Source of the DNA: Venturia oleaginea | Taxonomy: Eukaryota; Ascomycota; Dothideomycetes; Venturiales; Venturiaceae | DNA: 64,000 nt | Direction: 5' to 3' | Assembly: GCA_013176395.1 (NCBI GenBank) | Contig: JABMLP010000006.1 | Location: 1,178,001 to 1,242,000 of the forward strand | Shown here: positions 44,499-56,136 of the stretch, piece after piece | How the letters are laid out: each line of letters opens with the position of its first letter | Position numbering within the stretch: the first letter of the stretch is position 1 | Position numbers and translations under genes: made by a program | Notes under the pieces: model-generated | Database searches by the model: none | Told to the model about the DNA's origin: nothing | Seen by the model: only the letters and a program-made list of their open reading frames with translations

Positions 44499-46613
44499 TC
44501 AGAGCAGGAAGACCTGGATATTCAAGTCGCGCAGAATATCAATCCAATCAGCGCTCATCCCACCTTGCTCCAGATCGCGTGCTTCCCATACTTTCTGAAC
44601 AACTTCCCACTGACGAGAATAATTGGCAATGTGATAACACTGCACACGCTCCCACCACTCCCTCCAAGTATCTCTCTCGGAGCTGAGCGCATCACAAGAT
44701 GCAACGAACGCTGGCCATGTCATTGGAGCCACACGACTCGCCATATCAGCGTTCGAGGTGAACTTGACATCTTCTATAGCATGCATATGGCGTGCTACTC
44801 GCGCAATTTCATCCACCAAGTCCTCGCGTGGACGATGATGTATGCGACGAGAGTTGTAAATCAGAGCTGCCCGATGCCACGCGTTGGCTTGGTGGACAAA
44901 GATGCTGAGTAATTCCGTGTCGGTGGAAGCAATGTACGTCTCTGTCTCGATTTCTAGAGTCCAGGAAAAGAGCGTTTGGTCGAGTGTCTCACAGGCTTCC
45001 AGAAGACCACTTGGGACAGGCTCTTCCACATTAGTGTGGAATGTGAGATGATCAGCCAGACGGCATGTTTCTTGGATGGCGGTGGCGATTGTTGGGGTGA
45101 TTCCAAATTGGTATTCAAAGCAGTAGCCAGGTAAGGGATTGAAGTATTCGGGTTCTAGCTCTCCATGGGAAAAACAGTGGCCTTGATTTAGCCAGGGTGA
45201 CGGGACGGAGTGCAGGGAACTCGTACTCTCTATCAGAGAGAAGAACGCGCTGATCTCGTTCAACTGCTGTGTATTATGGCCTGCCGTTTCTCTCCGAGTT
45301 TGAGACTTCCGAAATTGGGTCGCTCCCTTGATATGGACCACGGAGTCGGTTTTTCCACCGGACATTATCTATGGAGATTAGTGTCAATCGATGCGACTGA
45401 TGTTTACGGATACTTACGCCATTGTCTACCAAAGATAGGATAGTCATCAACAAACTTCTGTAATCTGTTGCAGAAACGGTTGTATATGAGATTGATGATC
45501 GCAAACAGTGTACAGCTCGCTCATTGCACGCAGTGCCAATCTGGTGGAAGTTCAAAAGCCCAGGATTACAATGCCACAGATGAAAGGCCGAAGATGCCAA
45601 CAACGAGTGGTAAAGTGCGACATTGACTCCACTTGTTGGCGTTATTCCGCTGGCGACTTCAAGGGCGGCAGGAGCATATATGTTACGGTATGGATTGCGA
45701 GAATGCCGGACGGGCAAGAGAAGATCCGAGATGTTGACGATGTAGTGATGCATAAGCAGGTCAATAAGCGGGTTGTTGGAAAGACTGGCCGATATACGGT
45801 TCATTGGGAGGTTGGCGATAGTCCTGGAGCCGGGTGTACTCGGCAAGGGAGACGAGATCATGAGAGTTGACATATTTGTTGCGGACAAACTCTCCGAATC
45901 GTCGAGGTACTGGCACTCATCCCTGGGTATATCCACGACATGGCTCGGGTCCAGATCTACAGTCGTGGTCTCTGGCAGAATCACACCCCATTCGGTGTTT
46001 ATGGGTGATGAAATGTCTATAGACTGTGGTTGGAGACCAAGTTCTCTACCTTCCTCGCCGATCTGAATTAAAGAATCGCCGTTGTGAAGCTCATTATCTT
46101 GAATCGTGAGAGTGGACTCTAAGATAGGCACAGAAGCCTGCCTGTCTTTCTTCCTGCTTCGACTCGGGAACATACAGAATGGCCCTCTAACCGTCCATGT
46201 CAGGTCCTCGACCATGGAGTCGTTATCGATGTCCACGAGATATCCATCAATGTCTTTCAAGCTATACCTGGATCCTGCTTTCATATCTACCAACATCAGC
46301 CCACCTCTTCCATCATACAGTAAAGAACAATACTCACCGAGTTCAATCTTCCCCCTCCCCTCAAGATTAGCGGCACCCGTTTCATCCTTCCACCTCAATC
46401 GAATCCCGTACCCACCACACTCAATACCCATCTTCGCACAATTGCCACATTCTATCGATTTCTCATCGCACTTCACTTTTCGTTTCTTGCACGTCCAGCA
46501 CCTGAAAACTTGCATCAGCTGCTAATTAACACCGGCCACGAGACTTCTGCTTCAGTTTCAGTTTCGACTTACCCAGAAAACGTCACGGTCCTTGATTTGA
46601 TTGCTGCAGGCAT
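44499..46613 (-). CDS. Zn2Cys6 transcription factor with fungal_trans_2-type C-terminus
   Basis: The fungal binuclear zinc cluster binds DNA as a regulator of metabolism. Exons 46613-46573, 46501-45418 and 45368-44499 join in frame to 664 residues. Exon 1 (MPAAIKSRTVTFSG) was added because it completes the classical GCWTCKKRKVKCDE start across an intron with GTAAGT and TTTTCAG borders; the six zinc ligands lie in CWTCKKRKVKC and ECGNCAKMGIEC. The C-terminal half (from NPLIDLLMHHYIVNISDLLL) matches the fungal-specific regulatory region often found in C6 regulators of secondary metabolism or catabolism. A further candidate intron (46337-46275, 63 bp, GTGAGT...AAGCAG) lies just after the DNA-binding part; it is a multiple of three and has no stop, so both forms could be made (643 or 664 residues). 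No obvious target cluster is adjacent. Confidence 0.85.
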
Positions 46614-47399
46614 GTCGAAAGATCCATATTCCAAAAGTCAATCAGTCGCTTGGAACCGGAATGTCTCCAACCGCAGAGGAGAGACCCGACACAAAGTCAA
46701 GGCCCGACGCAAAGAGGAGCCCGAGCCAAATCGCCAAAAGTGCACGAGCGAGGGTCGATTCGCAGAAGGTTAGTAAAGTAAAGAACCGCGAGCGCGAGCT
46801 CGATCGCAATCCCGCCGACAATCGCCTCGGGAGCACAGCAGATCCGAGAAAGCACCGATTCGCCAGGAGAGAAAAACTGCAAGAGCAAAAAGGTACAACA
46901 CCGCATCAGCTGTCGAAAGTGACAATGGGTCCAGGCTTTATTTTTCTGCGCAAATTTCCTCTGTGCTTAAGAGTGTTGCGTTTTTGCTGACAGTCGATGC
47001 GCTATCAAAGTTATCCTCAAATTTGCCTCTACGTGCCCGGGTGAGGGTTGGAGGATGTACCATTCAGACTCTCGAGTAGTATTCTCTTTCAGCGGCAGAG
47101 AAAGAGGGGAAAGGTACCTGAAACTCTTTCTGGAATTCTTATATTATTATAATTCGAAGTGCTCAAGTTCGAGGTAAGTATGTAGGGTAAGACTACTGCT
47201 ACAGCAGCCGAACCCTTGGTCACACCTCTCCCAATCATAGTACATAATAGTACATTACAAGGACCCTCCACCGACGTCTCGTACCGATCCCTACCAAGAC
47301 TCAGAACAACTCCTATAGTCCCCTCCAAACCTCCAAAACCAATACTCCTACAAAATCACCTTCATCTCACACCCATTCTGCTATCACCACCATTACACC
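46614..47399. other. Intergenic upstream of the C6 factor
   Basis: This contains the promoter of the transcription factor on the right of its ATG and the 3' flank of the NOT4 gene. No further gene is seen. Confidence 0.4.
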
Positions 47400-50300
47400 T
47401 CAATGACCATTTCCCCCTAACGCTGCCTTCTTATTCTTCTTAATCAACGCATTCAACTTCTTCTCAGTAACGTCCGTCTCCCTCTTCGACTCCGCCAACT
47501 TCGCACGCGCACCACTCCCATCAATGCCCACAGCATTCATCCGGGAACGCATATGTTGATGTCCAGCACTGACCTCCTTCTCCCACTCCCTCAGCATCCT
47601 ATGCCCCTCCTCGCCAGACAAGCTGATTCTAGCACCAGCCATAGCATCGCCAGCAGCAACGATATCGATATTGAAGTTCATGCTGTGCTGCTGAGAAACA
47701 TGAACATCCGAAAAGGCATAAGCTTCCGACCTGCCTGTTGGGCGAGGAAGAGAATGCTCAAGTCCAAATCCAGTGGTATTATGGTCGCTGACGGAATGCG
47801 CCATGCTGATGCCCATTGTCCTAGGGGCCTCACGACCCATCTCCCGGGCAACTTTGACAGCTTCGGCAACTCCCATTGGTGCTTCTCGCCAGGACTGTCC
47901 GACATTTCCCTCGCGGTCCTTTGTTGGCATTGTGACTTTGAGCTGCTCTTTCCAGGGGACACCGTCACGTGGCACAGCGCGAGTAATCACACTTCCCGTG
48001 CTTGTAGTTTGAACTTCCATGAGACCTGCCAGCTCTGGTGGTGGCGGCGTTGGCAAAGGTGCGCTAGTGATCTTGGTGGAATCATAGGCCAATGGAGGAA
48101 CAAAGGAATTGTTGAAGGCCGCAGCTGGTGACTTCCAGTCGTTGAACGGCGCTCGCCGGTTTTGGCCTGGAAGGTATGGGAGGTCTTCCAAAGATCCACC
48201 GTCGTGCGGTTTTTGGGCACTATCTTCCCCAGATTCTGGCTTGGCCCTCTGGACGAGACCAGAAACTGACTGTGAGCCTTCGGCCGTTATTGGCTTTCCA
48301 CCACCCCACCTTCTCTGGCCTTTTGTCTCCCAGATCTTGCCCTCCAAATCCAAGAATTTGTCCTCCTCCTCCTCGGTGAGACAAGTGACGCGCACACCAA
48401 GTGGAGAAATCATTGTTCGCCCGCTGATTCTCGGAGGTACCTCGTTTCCGAGATCCTTTCGAACAGCCTTCCCCTGGATCAACAACTGCTCGTCCGCTCG
48501 CGAAAGCTCATATCTCAGTTGCTCAATGTGGTTCTTCAGATCCTGGGCACAGAAAGGATCAATACCAAGTTTCTTAAGCTCTGATTTCTGGGACAACGGC
48601 TTGAGCAAAGATAGAGTTGACAGCGCAAGTTGATGAGTCGAATCCAAGGCCTGCAAAATCGCAGCGGCAGTCAATTGATGTGGCGAAGACCTCGCATTCG
48701 GCGTTGACTCTCTGACACGTGGCGAATCCTTGATCGGGGTGGTGGGAAGGGATGGAGTGGGTGGCGACGGAGGCTTGACTTTCCCGTTGACTGGCGTCTT
48801 AGGCGCCTGTGGGCTCTTCAGACTTTCAGTTTGCGAAGAAGCATTCTCCTTCGGCAAGGCTGCCTCCTTCTCGGTCTTCTTAGCTTGCGCAGTTGCAGCT
48901 GGTACCTCGGCCTTAGGGGCTGGCGTTGGGCCAGAACCAGCTGGCTTGCTCTTGTTTTTCTTAGTCTTACGAGCGAGAATAGGTGCAACTTCTTCGACAG
49001 TGTCTTTGGGAGTGATGATGGCAGCAATTTCCGCGTCTTTGAGTTCTTTCTCCTTCCTCCGCTTCTTACTGGTCGTTTCCTTTCTCACTTGCCGACTCGC
49101 CATGCTGGGCGGCGGTGAGCTGGCCCGGGATACAGATGCCGAAGTAACAGAGAAAGCATCGACACGCTCGCTTATCGGCGTTCCAGGTGGTATAGTGGAG
49201 GTGATACTTGGACGCCTGGAAGCTTGCTTGCTTGCACCCGCAGTGGCTGCTGCTATCAACGGAATGGTTGGAGCAGGTGTTGGTAACGCTGGAGGTGTCT
49301 CCGCTCGAGGTGTTTCAGTAATCCGCAAGGTCCTTGGCTGAGTCGTCCTTCTCATTGGTGAACCAGTTGAGATGGTCGCGGCAGCAGGTGTGCCTGGTCG
49401 TGAATTGATCGATGATGCAGTTATTGACCCTGCTCGAGATGGCCTCGTACTGAGGTCAGGCTTGGCAGGTGATGCAGTCGTAACGACACTTGGAGACTCG
49501 ATCTTTCTCTCCAATAGCGAGGCTGTCTCAATCTTGAGTTTGCCAGGATGTGGTCTCTGCTTTTCGCTTTTTGGTGCCACAGTCTTGCTAGGAGACGCAC
49601 TCTTTGGAACGACTGGCTGTGCCGGTTCCTGTGTAATTTTGATAGGTCCTTGCTGAGATGAAGATGGCTGGACGGAAGGCTTGGGAGTAATTGGTTGCTT
49701 CTCCAGAGCTTTGCCGACTCCTTTCGAGGCCGGAGTTGTAACCTTTTTAGATAAACTGGGAACCGCTGGTTCATTTACGTGCTCAACCTCACCAATTTTT
49801 TCGACTTTGGAAGGGAGCTTGGATTTAGGCGTCTCGGGCTCAACTGCCTTCGCTTCAAGGCCTGGTGGAGCCTGTATTGGCTTTTGTAGTTCACTCTGCT
49901 CGTTTCGCTCTGGGAAAGAGGTACCGGGTGGAAACAAACCAGGTGGGACTGATGGCGTCGAACGACGGGATACATCAAGTGTTTGACCTAATGCTGGAAG
50001 GTCGTCTACGCGAGGAACAATTAGCAACAAATTCGAAATCTGACAAGTGCTGAAACAAATGTGCAGACGCGGCAGCTAGGCAAATTGGGCACTTGGAGCA
50101 GCATCACGGTCACGCATCTCGTCTCAATCGTCTTCGTCACATCCAACGAGATGAAAGGGAAGTAGTTGAAGAAGCCAAGATTGGTGCCACCTATAAGAGG
50201 TAGGGCTGAAGGTGCAAACCTACATACAAGGCGGATGTGACGAAGACGACGGAGATGAGGTGGCCTCTGGTCCCAAAGACGACGATGGTCGTGACCATTC

Positions 50301-53135
50301 GCAGCAGCTAAGCAGCCCAAGTGGTATGACGCATAAAGAAAATGGATGTGATAAACAGTGTCCCCCAAACGCCAATGAGCTCTCGTGAGTTAAGACAGTA
50401 GACTTCCCACGAGACCGCCTTTGGCAGTTTTGCTCCATGATTTTGATGTTACACAATATTCGCTTCTCCAAAAAGAAAACGCCAGATGCAGAAATCGTAA
50501 AATAGAAAGGGGCCGTCGTCGCTCGTCAAATTCCATTGGAGAAATGAAAGGGAGGAAAATTAATCTACCACGCGCCGCGTCCGCCAAATGTGTTGTTGTT
50601 GTACATAGGTAACCCACCTTGGCCTTGCCCAGCGTATAGACCTTGTCCGTTCATGCCAGCACCACCGGTTTGGTGTAGTCGAGCTTGCAAAGTGCTAGGG
50701 TCTGCAACAGTATCAGCTAGCCCACCACCTCCAGAAGAGGAAGTGTTAGCATGTCTGTGCTTCTTTCCCTTCTTCTTCTGCTTTTGCTGACCGCTAGGCT
50801 CCTGAAATGCTGATGCACCAGGCTGAGACCCATACGGGTAGCTCAGATGACCAAGAGCAGAGGCTTGCGTGGAGACCGAGGGGTAATTGACATGGGATGA
50901 GAACATTAACTCACGCTTTCCAGTGTCCTGATTGACACGCTGCCCACGATGCAGATCCCAAGATTTGTCTGCTTGGCTTCCCGTAGTATTGGCTCCATAG
51001 CCCGCAGTGAAGCCGTATCCTTGGCCGAACATGCCACCTCCGCTGACTGGTGGCGTGCCAGTAGGTTTGAGACCCGGGGGAGGTCCCTGAACACCGCTAC
51101 TGAAAACATGACTGCCGCCAACAGAAGGCTGCGCACCGTACGCTGATGTGTTCTGACCCAGGATGGAACTTTGTTGTTTGAGGAGTGTGCCAGGCTTAAG
51201 ATTGCCGTTGTCTGTGAAGGCGAAGCGCGAATTGTGTCTTCCATGAGCTCCACCAATCTGATGATGAACACCAGCCTTTTGGAACTGTTGGAGGAGTAGC
51301 TGCTGCTGCTGTTGCGCTTGGGATGGCGTCGGGCCTCGACCGGTGCTGCCGCTTGCTGTTGACATGTCGTCGCCAAGTATGTAGTTACTAAAGCCAGGGT
51401 GCAAGCCAAATGCTTGAGATGGAGGTTGTATGGCGGAGTGGGGGCCCAATCCGAAACTCCGCTCCTGTCGTTCCTCTGGCTCTCCACCCAACTGCAAGCT
51501 CCCGCCAGCGCCACCTTGCTGCTCCGTGTGCTCATGCTGTTCCGGCTGTTCTTCGACATCAGGCTTCGGAGAAGCTCGCAAAGCAGCCTCGGCGGCTTCT
51601 TGCTGTTCTCGTAGTTCATTGGCCTGGCGTTCCTTCATCTGACGACGTTTGAGCCCACCCTTTGGATCCCACAACGGTGGAAAGAGATTGATAGCTTTAA
51701 GATCCTCTTCACTGACACCATTTGGCGAAAAATTGAAAAAAATGTCAGGATTGAATGCAGCTTTGAGTAAATTCTGAAAAGCGACGTCCTTGTTCTGTCT
51801 CCGGAGCTTCGTATGTGAGGACCTGGGCCTCGTGGATTCAGAACTAGACTCTTTCCCGGATCGCGCAGAAGACTCGGAATCGGCGTGATAACCTTCAACA
51901 CTGGACCGCGCAGGCACTGAGTTTGCAACTACCGGGCTCGCATTGGAAGTGGTCGTAGCACGGCTCAGGCGTCGAGCAGCGCTATTTGCCCAATTAGCAC
52001 CAGCAGGAAGCCCGGAACCATCAGCACTACTACTCGCTGGACTCGACGGAGCGATTTCGGGTTGCATTGCAGCAGCTACGGGTTGCGTGTGCTGGGGTGG
52101 TGGTTGTGGTTGTAGACTATCCATGTCGCCTTGATCATCAATGGACTGCTGAGTTCCGGCGGCATTCATTGAAGAAAGGTCCTGCCGGGTGAAGCTCTCA
52201 TTTTGTTCTCCGGGTTCGTGAAGAAACATGCAACTCTTGTTATTGCAGGTGTCTCCTCGAAGATATGCTGAACAGTATTTTGTCGTCCCATGTTGGGCAC
52301 TGTTTCTTGTTAGCTCGACTTGGTAGAGACCGGTAGTGTGAAATCTCACCGTATTTTTCCGTCACCCGACTGTGCAGCTTGGTTGATGGCTTCTATGCAG
52401 GCCGCCGCGTCCTCTTTTCGGGTGAAGGTGACATAGATGCCCACCGGTTGATTTAACGTATATGCTGCGTCCTTGGACTTGCTAACAACGACCTTGATGA
52501 TGTCGCCATATTGTCCAAAGTATTCTTTTCCTCGCAACAGCTCTGCCACTCGGTCGCCTTGAATCTTGGGTTTCATGCCTGTTACGTAGACGAGATTTTT
52601 CTGCCGCACGCGTAGACCAGCCAAGTGCTTTCGACTCAAATTGTCGGCCTCTCGTTTCTGCACCTCTTTCTGTTTGGCTGCCGCTCTCTTTTTCTGCTGG
52701 GCGGCCTTGAGCTGACTGTGCTGAAGCAGTTCTTCCGGAGTGACGTTTTTGAACTGGAAGGGTTTGTCGTCGTAGGGCCGCCGACATGCCGGACATAGGC
52801 CGTTCATGGTCGTCTTGATATTGTTGTAGCAGAACTGACATATCTACGCTCTGTTAGTGAATGCTGATTGGAAGAAGCTGTATGGGTGATGGACGTGTCG
52901 CAGGGCCTTGCCACTACTGGGTTTGTTGTCACAGTGGCCGGAGTCAGTGTGATGAGTGACTCCACAAAGCCAGCCATGGACAGAGGGCAGATGGAGTAGA
53001 TGGAAAGCTTACCTGGTAACCACAAGGACACGGTCGGAAGTACTTGTCGCCCAAGTCGAATTCTTCAACGCAGAGCGGACAGACCTCCTCCTCTTCATCC
53101 TCATCGATGAACTGATCTTGTTGTATCCGAGCCAT
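47400..53135 (-). CDS. NOT4: NOT4-type E3 ubiquitin ligase of the CCR4-NOT complex (middle unresolved)
   Basis: Not4 is the RING ubiquitin ligase of CCR4-NOT, acting in mRNA decay and co-translational quality control. Exon 1 (53135-53013) carries the first half of the C4C4 RING (EEVCPLCVEEFDLGDKYFRP); exon 2 (52843-52350) its second half (ICQFCYNNIK, GLCPACRRPY), a coiled coil and an RRM (LVYVTGMKPKIQGDRVAELL); exon 3 (from 52299) the CCCH-type YCSAYLRGDTCNNKSCMFLH, then long Gln/Ser/Gly-rich sequence to a TAG at 50565. A second open frame (about 50005-47400) is rich in Pro, Lys and Ser and ends TEKKLNALIKKNKKA, which matches how ascomycete NOT4 proteins end. I therefore treat both as one gene of about 1650 residues, joined by an intron or introns between 50584 and 50005 that I could not place; a TG|GTAGAT donor and a GCGTAG|AC acceptor are candidates but are not in phase alone. 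If unjoined, the right part alone would be a truncated NOT4. Confidence 0.78.
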
Positions 53136-53520
53136 TGTGTGTTTGGTGTGTGGAGAGAGCCGGGTTGTGGCGAGGGTGGTCGTGTCGGGTTTGTGGTTGT
53201 TCGAGGGGGTTTCCTCAGTTGCGCCGAGATCCAGTAGAAATCGGCGGCCGTATTAACAGTCGAAGTGAAGCACGCATGCAGATGCAGAAATCCAGTGTCG
53301 AGTTTTATATGAGACGGAGAGGAGGTGTGGTGTTGGCTCTGAATGTTGGTGTTGAATATGTTCTGGTCGAATAGATCAAGTTGTTCCATTACTGGGACTG
53401 GGGACTGGGACGGCAAAATAAGGCATCAAGGCAAACTGTCTTCAACTCCATCATCACTTCGATATCAACACTAAGCAATCAGCCATTGCCGCAGCACGAA
53501 GCTCGAGGATACACCCAGCA
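53136..53520. promoter_or_regulatory. Divergent promoter between NOT4 and NDUFS3-type gene
   Basis: Both genes start within 385 bp of each other on opposite strands, so the promoter region is shared. No specific site is evident. Confidence 0.5.
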
Positions 53521-54547
53521 ATGGCCCTCCGATTGTCAGTCACCAGGACCGCTGGTTCTGCTCTGCGCTCAAACAGTGTGCGCATTGCCCGCCCATTCTC
53601 CACCACTTCGGCCAACTACCTCTTTGGCTCGAAGAAAGAGGCGGCCGTGGACCCATTCCCCAATCTGAGGGTATGTGACATATCAGTTGAATTATGTCAA
53701 CCGAATATCGAATAACTGTATTCACAGCATTTGGAACGCGTGTCACAACCTACCCAAACAAAACACGTCGTAAATCCCGCCGATAAATACGCTGAGAAGG
53801 CGGAGGCATTGCACAAATACGGCCAATACCTGCTGTCGTGTATGCCAAAATACATACAACAGCATGTCACTTCAATTCCGTCACCATCCTTCGCTGATCA
53901 ACCCACAGATTCACCATCTGGAAAGATGAGCTTACCATCCACATCCCACCCACTGGTGTCATCCCGGTCTTCACCTTCCTGAAGTACCACACAGCGGCTG
54001 AATACACGCAAGTCTCAGATATCACCGCTGTAGATTATCCCACCAAGGATCAGCGCTTCGAGATCGTTTACAATCTTCTTTCAGTCCGACACAACTCTCG
54101 TATACGGGTGAAGACCTACGCTGATGAGGCCACACCAATACCTTCTCTTTGCGGACTTTACGATGGGGCCAATTGGTACGAGCGCGAAGTTTACGATCTT
54201 TTTGGCGTCTTCTTCACCGGCCATCCCGATCTGAGGAGGATAATGACAGATTACGGCTTCGACGGCCACCCATTGCGAAAAGACTTCCCCATGACTGGAT
54301 ACACAGAGATCCGATATGACGAAGAGAAGAAGCGAATTGTGGTGGAACCATTAGAGATGACCCAGGCATACAGAAACTTCAGAGGTGGATCCGCAGCATG
54401 GGAGCAAGTTGGGCCTGGAACAGACAGGCAACCTGACCAGGTAAGTTCTGCCTGTCCAATTATTTCTCATCAAGTTCTAATCCATCGTAGTTCAAGCTGC
54501 CCACACCAAAGCCAGAGCGACCCAAGGAAGCCGAGCCGAAGAAATAG
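53521..54547 (+). CDS. NADH dehydrogenase (complex I) 30 kDa iron-sulfur-fraction subunit, NDUFS3 type
   Basis: This core peripheral-arm subunit of mitochondrial complex I is called 30.4 kDa in Neurospora. Four exons (53521-53670, 53728-53861, 53909-54440, 54491-54547) join in frame to 290 residues. The N-terminus ([18 protein letters not shown], ending in [13 protein letters not shown]) is a typical mitochondrial presequence. Family motifs are [28 protein letters not shown], the signature [20 protein letters not shown] and [13 protein letters not shown], plus [13 protein letters not shown]. The second intron has a GC donor (CAA CA|GCATGT, 47 bp); only this splice keeps the invariant IQQFTIW in phase. 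The C-terminal exon encodes the short Lys/Pro-rich end. Expression is expected to be constitutive; the promoter is shared with NOT4. Confidence 0.96.
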
Positions 54548-55498
54548 AATGTTCGCATCATCACTGGTACAATCTGTATATATTAGGCAAGATATCATCC
54601 TACAACCATTGATCTCAATGCGATATTGACTCTAAATGGTTATTTTCATACAAGCTGTATCTGCTATCAAGGTTGGCACGCGCTCACGTCTCCGACTATC
54701 TCACAATTGGAAGCAGGTTGAAAGGCTTAGTTATATGTCGACGTCCCTGAATTTCTGGCTCTCTAATTTTCAAACATCGCGAAAGTTCTACCGCAATCGA
54801 TTTTCGACTGAGGAATTTTGTTGTGAAATGTGATTTCATCTTCGTCGGAGGGGTCGCGCGAAATATGAGGAGATCAAAGTTTTGCGAGTCGGAACTGTGT
54901 GGCATTGGTCTAAGTCGTCATCGTCTTTCATAGTGCCAACCAAAAAGAACATAATTGCTCTTATATGGTACGAAGAGCTAGCGATACTGCAACGTGATGC
55001 AGTGTTCTCTCCTGACCAGCTTATGATGAGTTTAACTTTGGAGTTAATTGCTGACATATTAAACTTAAGTTCTTATGCAAGGTTGGCTGTTCTTTCAGTC
55101 AATCATCTTGTGTTCCGGGGAACTGTTCCGGTAATGAAGATCTGCTCCCAGCCTTATCTCTTCACGGATCAATTCGGATTCCATGGAATTTCAGGCCGAA
55201 AGTCCAGCAACATGCCCAATCAAAGGCGCAGTAGAGATGTGCCCTAGAATCAGATCTACATGGATTGATTGGAAGGTGCAATTACCATACACAGCACACA
55301 CAGCCTTGTGCTTGTACAAGTAGCACGTGAACAACAACCGAGCGTTTGATATCTCCATCGTCTCCCCTTTCTTTTGTTTGTATCTTATAAGAAGAGTGAT
55401 AAGATCGCCTCCCTGGTGTTTGTGTATGACAACAACTATCTCGTCCACAGGTCAAAAAAACCATATCCCATCGATCGACCCAATACCACATTCCAAAT
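54548..55498. other. Intergenic, no gene recognised
   Basis: No gene is supported between the complex I gene and the small secreted protein gene; the frames present are short and motif-free. The last 150 bp form the promoter and leader of the secreted protein. Confidence 0.4.
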
Positions 55499-56136
55499 AT
55501 GCGATTCTTGATTCTCGCCGGCTTTATCACTTTGACGATTGCTTCGCCATTACCAAAGCCACAGACATTCATCGTGCCGCCTGAAGATTTGGTACCGGAA
55601 CCTGCTCCTGCTCTAGTTCCAGCTCCAGTTCCAGCTCCGGCTCCGGCTCCAGCGCCGATATGGGCACCGCCACCGGCTCAACCATTGGCACCTCCTGCGC
55701 CTCTCGCAGAATCACAAGGCTGGACACCATTACCATGGCCCAGTAATCCTGGAACTGGGACGGTAGGTCCCTCGCCTCCATTTCAGCAAGAACCGAAACC
55801 GAAGCCGTATGTGGAGAATGGTGCGAGTGGGCTTACCTTGACTGGACCTTTGGGGTGAGTTTTGTTTTTTTCATTCCGTCCGTCCGTTCGTCTTTTTTTT
55901 TTTTTTTTTGCGTGTTTTGGCTAGAGAGAGTATTGTCTTGGGTAGAATAGTTGTGATATATCTCTCCTCCCCAACTCAACTCCTCATTTCGATCATAACT
56001 AGCGGGCTTTTATTCGTTACTATACTGATTATCCCCTCTGTATAGAACATTCCATATAGGCCCCGATGGGATCTACATGAAAGGCAGTAGTCACGTTGCC
56101 ATGGATGCGCAGAAGGGATCTCCGACGTCTTATTGA
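55499..56136 (+). CDS. Small secreted protein, GPLG-TFHIGPDG family (member B)
   Basis: Exons 55499-55854 and 56046-56136 (intron 191 bp with a long T tract) give 148 residues. A signal peptide (MRFLILAGFITLTIASP) is followed by a Pro/Ala/Val repeat region (PAPVPAPAPAPAPI, about residues 30-65), then Pro/Gly-rich linker and the motif GLTLTGPLG^TFHIGPDGIYMKG at the exon junction. The splice lies in the third base of a Gly codon, exactly as in the gene at 4530-4895 on the opposite strand, and the flanking residues align (E-x-G-x-x-G-x-T-x-x-GPLGT). The frame after the splice ends cleanly after SPTSY. The PAPV spacer is absent in member A. I know no family name. Extracellular or wall location is inferred from the signal and the Pro spacer. 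Confidence 0.72.

Noticed and set aside
48730..49341. 203-codon plus-strand frame within the NOT4 C-terminal part
   Set aside because: It is the reverse-strand shadow of the Pro/Ala/Lys-rich coding sequence.
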